The position numbers were made by a program, and so were the translations under genes. Below the pieces are notes generated by a model, which made no database searches, was not told the origin of the DNA, and saw nothing but the letters and a program-made list of their open reading frames with translations. Positions 15,839 through 19,199 of a stretch of 19,199 bases of DNA are shown in pieces. Position 1 is the first letter of the stretch. Each line of letters begins with the position of its first letter. This stretch comes from Pirellulaceae bacterium (GTDB lineage Bacteria; Planctomycetota; Planctomycetia; Pirellulales; Pirellulaceae), in NCBI GenBank assembly GCA_022448645.1, contig JAKVBZ010000022.1, forward strand, positions 42,539 to 61,737. Reading direction: 5' to 3'.

Positions 15839-17200
15839 ATGCCAGCGGAACCTCCTTGTACGACCGACAACAATACTTCACCACAACCAACCAGCCTACT
15901 CTCTAACAGCTGGTTCGTGATGATGTGGTTAGCAGCGGATTATTTTGTGCTGTATTCACATCGCAGGATTGTCAACTTCGTCCTGCCTCCGTTGCAGTCA
16001 GAATTAACAGTGACCGATGCCCAAGTCGGCGATTTGCAAATGGCTTTTCTAGTATCGTATGGACTGACGCAATTCTTTGTTGGTTATTTGAGCGACCGAT
16101 TTCAACGCCGATTGGTATTGCTGTTCAGTTTAGTCGGAAGTGTTCTCTCGCTAATGGGCATGGGATTGGCAAACGGATTCATCGGGCTTTTAGCACTACA
16201 AATCCTGCTAGGGATGTCGCAATCAGCAAGTGTTCCAGCTATGGCCGGTATGATGGCCGACTGTTTTTCTCCCAAGATCCGTTCGACCGCCGTGGCGGTA
16301 TATCTGGTGTCGCAAAATGTTGCAATTCTGGCCGCCGGTTGGTTGGGCGGTGAAATTGCCGAACAAGAAGTTTGGACACTACCTGGATGGCTTGGACAAG
16401 AAGCGTCACCAATTGCGGGTTGGAGGATGGCCATGTTCATCTTCGCACTCCTAGGGTTCGCAGTGATGATAGGTATGCTGTTGCTACTTCGCGAACCAAA
16501 ACGAACCGGACGATCTGAGGATAAGGGACTAGGAGTCCAGGGAGGTTCATTTTGGCGCACCACCTGGAGCGTGTTGAGCAATCGAACCTATTTATTGTTG
16601 GCTGTTGTGTATTTACTGATAAACATTATCAACTATCCAATGTCGGTCTTCTTAGCCAAATACCTGCACATCGACTTTGGCATGGAGTTAGGGCAAGCCG
16701 GATTCTATGCCACATTCTTTATCCAGATATTTACCGTTCTGGGACTCTTTGTCGGCGGACCATGGGCCGATGATTGGGCGAAACGCATGAAAGCAGGTCG
16801 AGTCTGGGTGCAGCTGTTTGGGATGTTGATGGTGGCACCTGCTCTATTTTGGATTGGTACATCGCATCAAAACATCGTCCTGATTCTTGCCATGTCAGTC
16901 CATGGACTTGGCTGGGGATTGTATACCACAAACCTTTGGACATCCGTATTTGACGTCGTGGATCCAGCCGCTCGATCGACCGCCATCGCCTTGCTAAATG
17001 TCGCAGCACTTTTCGTATCGCCAACATCTCGGCTGATTGGATCCTTAGTGGACGAAGGCCGTATCGGTTACGGAGACGCATTCGCTGCAACGAGCCTAGT
17101 AGCGATCGCAACGGTATTTATCCTTGCGATCACGGCTGTCTATTTTCTACCGCGAGATTATCGAGGACCATTGAATCAAACGGAAGACGAATCCAATTAG
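15839..17200 (+). CDS. MFS transporter, ACS/sugar-acid-like
   Basis: The 453-aa inner-membrane protein has about twelve hydrophobic segments in two halves, with a polar link near 220-240 (REPKRTGRSEDKG). The MFS motif A is clear between TM2 and TM3: GYLSDRFQRR at 82-91. The opening VNFVLPPLQSELTVTDAQVGDLQMAFLVSYG, split around residues 46-76, is of the style seen in anion/cation symporter and sugar-phosphate or hexuronate transporters. It probably takes up a sugar or organic acid by proton symport, but the substrate is not readable. It diverges from the SDR gene and converges on the GH51-type gene, which makes a sugar-derived substrate likely. No clear Shine-Dalgarno motif precedes the ATG; the hydrophilic 25-residue N-terminus is plausible for the family. 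Confidence 0.88.
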   Translation: MPAEPPCTTDNNTSPQPTSLLSNSWFVMMWLAADYFVLYSHRRIVNFVLPPLQSELTVTDAQVGDLQMAFLVSYGLTQFFVGYLSDRFQRRLVLLFSLVGSVLSLMGMGLANGFIGLLALQILLGMSQSASVPAMAGMMADCFSPKIRSTAVAVYLVSQNVAILAAGWLGGEIAEQEVWTLPGWLGQEASPIAGWRMAMFIFALLGFAVMIGMLLLLREPKRTGRSEDKGLGVQGGSFWRTTWSVLSNRTYLLLAVVYLLINIINYPMSVFLAKYLHIDFGMELGQAGFYATFFIQIFTVLGLFVGGPWADDWAKRMKAGRVWVQLFGMLMVAPALFWIGTSHQNIVLILAMSVHGLGWGLYTTNLWTSVFDVVDPAARSTAIALLNVAALFVSPTSRLIGSLVDEGRIGYGDAFAATSLVAIATVFILAITAVYFLPRDYRGPLNQTEDESN

Positions 17201-17356
17201 TAACTGACTTCGTTCCCCGTCCTCTAAAAAACTCAATGTCCCGGTATAAGAATTCCGCATAGCATGGCACCAGGCAGGGGTGAAGAACAGAGTAGAACTC
17301 AGTCTCTTTGCGTCAAGCATTTGTTCAATTCGACATCCACTTCCAGGAACGCTTCC

Positions 17357-19199
17357 CTATCCGCATACATCGGCCGCAATCTTTACGACGCTATGTTTGG
17401 GTAACACCAATTGCCAACCCAGCTCGTTCGTCGTGCACTCGAGAGTTCCTTCACAAAACGTCGTCGCAGGCCGATAGTCCGGTGCCGACAGCAAAACTGT
17501 CGTGACATTTTGGTACTTGCTGCCGCAGAGTGCTATAGAAACCTCACGTTCCTCTTGCGGGTGTCGATTGACGATCGTCAACACCACTGTTTGCCTCTCT
17601 TCATCCAGCGATGCTGCCGCGTAGACGTCCGCCAGTCCATCCTGGGCACCAAGATCAATGCGAGTATTCTCTTGATGATCCACGAATAGAGGAAAGACGA
17701 TCCCCCCCGGCGGCAACCAGGCTCGTTCCGGCTCGACCACAATGGCCCCTTCGTTCACAGGGGCGAAAAAACACCCCAGCGAAACTGCCACCGTATCAGC
17801 TTCGTTGCACAGAAAGTTCAACATCGAGGCGTTATGGATTCCTTCAACCACACCTGGAATTCGATGCCACGCATGCCAGACATTCCACTCGTCGAGAGAA
17901 ATCGTTGGCCTACATCCTTCGCGCGCGTGGATATCAATCCTGTTCCTCAATTCTTCCAGCTCTTGCGCAATGGCAGCCGTAGGATTTGTCGCGATGAACT
18001 GAAAATCCTCATCTCCGACTGGCCCAGAGTAGTTTCTCATGTGCGTCGGACGCATCATCGCGGTGTAGTGATGGTGCGCCACGAAATCGACCACGTCATC
18101 CAATTGACGCAGACCATCCGTAAACCACTCATTTCGTGAATAGTCGCCGGAACAGACTAGCAGAATCGACGGATCGAGTTCACGCATAGCCAGCGCGTAT
18201 GGACGTATGTGTCGCGCATATCCAGCCGGCGTGTTGGGACCTTCCATGTGGCCCTGTCCGAATTCATTGCCGAGTGACCAATACCTCACATGATAAGGTT
18301 CAACGCGACCCCGTTCGGCGCGAACTCGCCCCCAACGTGTTGTCGTGTCGCCGTTGCAATATTCAACCCAAGCTGCGGCCAACTCTGGTCCTTCGCAAGC
18401 CGGGTTGATCGTCAAGGTCGGCTCGGCACCAATTTCCTCACATAGCGCCAAGAATTCATCGGTGCCGATCTCATGACAATCGTACCCGTCGGTATGTGCC
18501 AATGTTTCCATAGGCAATACCGACGCGAGTGGCGCTCGGCGGTCCACCGGCAACAATCCATCCTGCCAACGGTAGTCGCCCGCAAAATTCCCCCCGGGCC
18601 AACGCAGCAAGCGACACCCAATTTGTTTTAACAATGCCACCACATCGCGACGCATGCCATGAAAACTATCGGTCGGTAGCAGCGAAACGGCTCCGATATA
18701 CAGATTCGCATCTGCAGTAAAAAGAATGTTAAAGTCCACAGGGCCAGTAATGGCATCCCAGACGAACTTGAATTCAAACTCCTGCCATTCGTTCGCCAAC
18801 ATGTGAAAGTGTGCTGAAACTGGCCAACCATCCGTCTTTGGTTCGCCAACACGCACCTCAGCATCCAGTTCAGCATCACTATACAGTGCCACACGAGCTT
18901 GGTATTCGTGACCCTGCTGCAGCAAGACACCTGCCTGGCCGAGGCCACAGATCACACCGTCAGTGACATTGCCGATCCGTTGCGAAAACAATTCCCTGCG
19001 TCGGCACCATGCATCGGGATCATAGCGTTGGGTGTAAGTATTCTCAGGAACAAAGGCGAAGTGCGTGTCTGGGGGACCGATCGGGTACCAATGCCGGCCC
19101 ACGCCGTTGCGCTGTGGCGTGCCAAAAAACTTCCGCCCTTGTATCAGCTGCGCCGAAAGGCCTTTCCACAGCTGACTGCGTGTGTGTTCCAGATTGTGG
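17357..19199 (-). CDS. GH51-type alpha-L-arabinofuranosidase homologue, cut by the right edge
   Basis: The frame stays open from 19199 to the stop at 17357, giving at least 613 residues, so the N-terminus lies outside the window. A GTG at 19102 can be read as a start, but the 32 codons before it continue family sequence (NLEHTRSQLWKGLSAQLIQG). Seen: an N-terminal beta-sandwich insert; RWPGGNFAGDYRWQDG, a GH51 hallmark; YWSLGNE with the acid/base Glu (codon 18263-18265); SLDEWNVW with the nucleophile Glu (codon 17888-17890); and an alpha-L-arabinofuranosidase C-terminal sandwich ending HSVVKIAADVCG. By family knowledge it releases terminal arabinofuranose from arabinan, arabinoxylan or related oligosaccharides with retention. 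Whether it is exported cannot be seen. It converges on the MFS gene with a 156-bp gap and probably supplies its pathway. Confidence 0.9.
   Translation of the reverse strand, partial: HNLEHTRSQLWKGLSAQLIQGRKFFGTPQRNGVGRHWYPIGPPDTHFAFVPENTYTQRYDPDAWCRRRELFSQRIGNVTDGVICGLGQAGVLLQQGHEYQARVALYSDAELDAEVRVGEPKTDGWPVSAHFHMLANEWQEFEFKFVWDAITGPVDFNILFTADANLYIGAVSLLPTDSFHGMRRDVVALLKQIGCRLLRWPGGNFAGDYRWQDGLLPVDRRAPLASVLPMETLAHTDGYDCHEIGTDEFLALCEEIGAEPTLTINPACEGPELAAAWVEYCNGDTTTRWGRVRAERGRVEPYHVRYWSLGNEFGQGHMEGPNTPAGYARHIRPYALAMRELDPSILLVCSGDYSRNEWFTDGLRQLDDVVDFVAHHHYTAMMRPTHMRNYSGPVGDEDFQFIATNPTAAIAQELEELRNRIDIHAREGCRPTISLDEWNVWHAWHRIPGVVEGIHNASMLNFLCNEADTVAVSLGCFFAPVNEGAIVVEPERAWLPPGGIVFPLFVDHQENTRIDLGAQDGLADVYAAASLDEERQTVVLTIVNRHPQEEREVSIALCGSKYQNVTTVLLSAPDYRPATTFCEGTLECTTNELGWQLVLPKHSVVKIAADVCG

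Noticed and set aside
1..19199. CRISPR arrays, tRNA or rRNA genes, insertion sequences, phage or toxin-antitoxin genes
   Set aside because: I read all intergenic regions and both strands for repeats, cloverleaf arms, transposase motifs and short paired genes and saw none that could be supported.

Overview
The window (19,199 bp) looks like chromosomal DNA of a planctomycete, probably a Pirellula/Rhodopirellula relative. Three features point there: a DUF1559 pseudopilin-like protein with its exact H-X9-DG signature, a C-terminal haem domain of the Pirellula/Verrucomicrobium type, and secreted carbohydrate-active proteins next to PQQ/cytochrome enzymes. Spacers are long, Shine-Dalgarno motifs are weak and gene order is loose, which also fits. 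I see no tRNA, rRNA, CRISPR array, transposase, phage gene or transcription regulator.

Left part (1-6397): a lone DUF1559 protein converges on manA (mannose-6-phosphate isomerase). A 770-bp spacer then separates manA from a divergent eukaryotic-type UDP-sugar pyrophosphorylase gene. Next comes an atypical Nramp-superfamily transporter that lacks the DPGN and MPH metal-binding motifs and has a strong stem-loop in its leader. manA and the pyrophosphorylase both belong to hexose-phosphate and nucleotide-sugar metabolism.

Middle part (6420-14600): an apparent two-gene minus-strand operon encodes a 1258-aa secreted fusion (CBM9-like, PQQ sugar dehydrogenase, di-haem region, C-terminal mono-haem domain) and a secreted stand-alone paralogue of its CBM9-like domain. 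Diverging from it are a secreted 609-aa protein that resembles an uncharacterised glycoside hydrolase and a secreted five-Asp-box beta-propeller of sialidase type. I infer an exported module that binds and oxidises a carbohydrate and passes electrons to c-haems. This is the most interesting region.

Right part (14710-19199): an SDR oxidoreductase of gluconate 5-dehydrogenase type, a divergent MFS transporter, and a GH51-type alpha-L-arabinofuranosidase homologue that runs off the right edge. Together they read as a sugar or sugar-acid uptake and catabolism cluster.

All family assignments come from reading motifs and domain order by eye; no database search was run.
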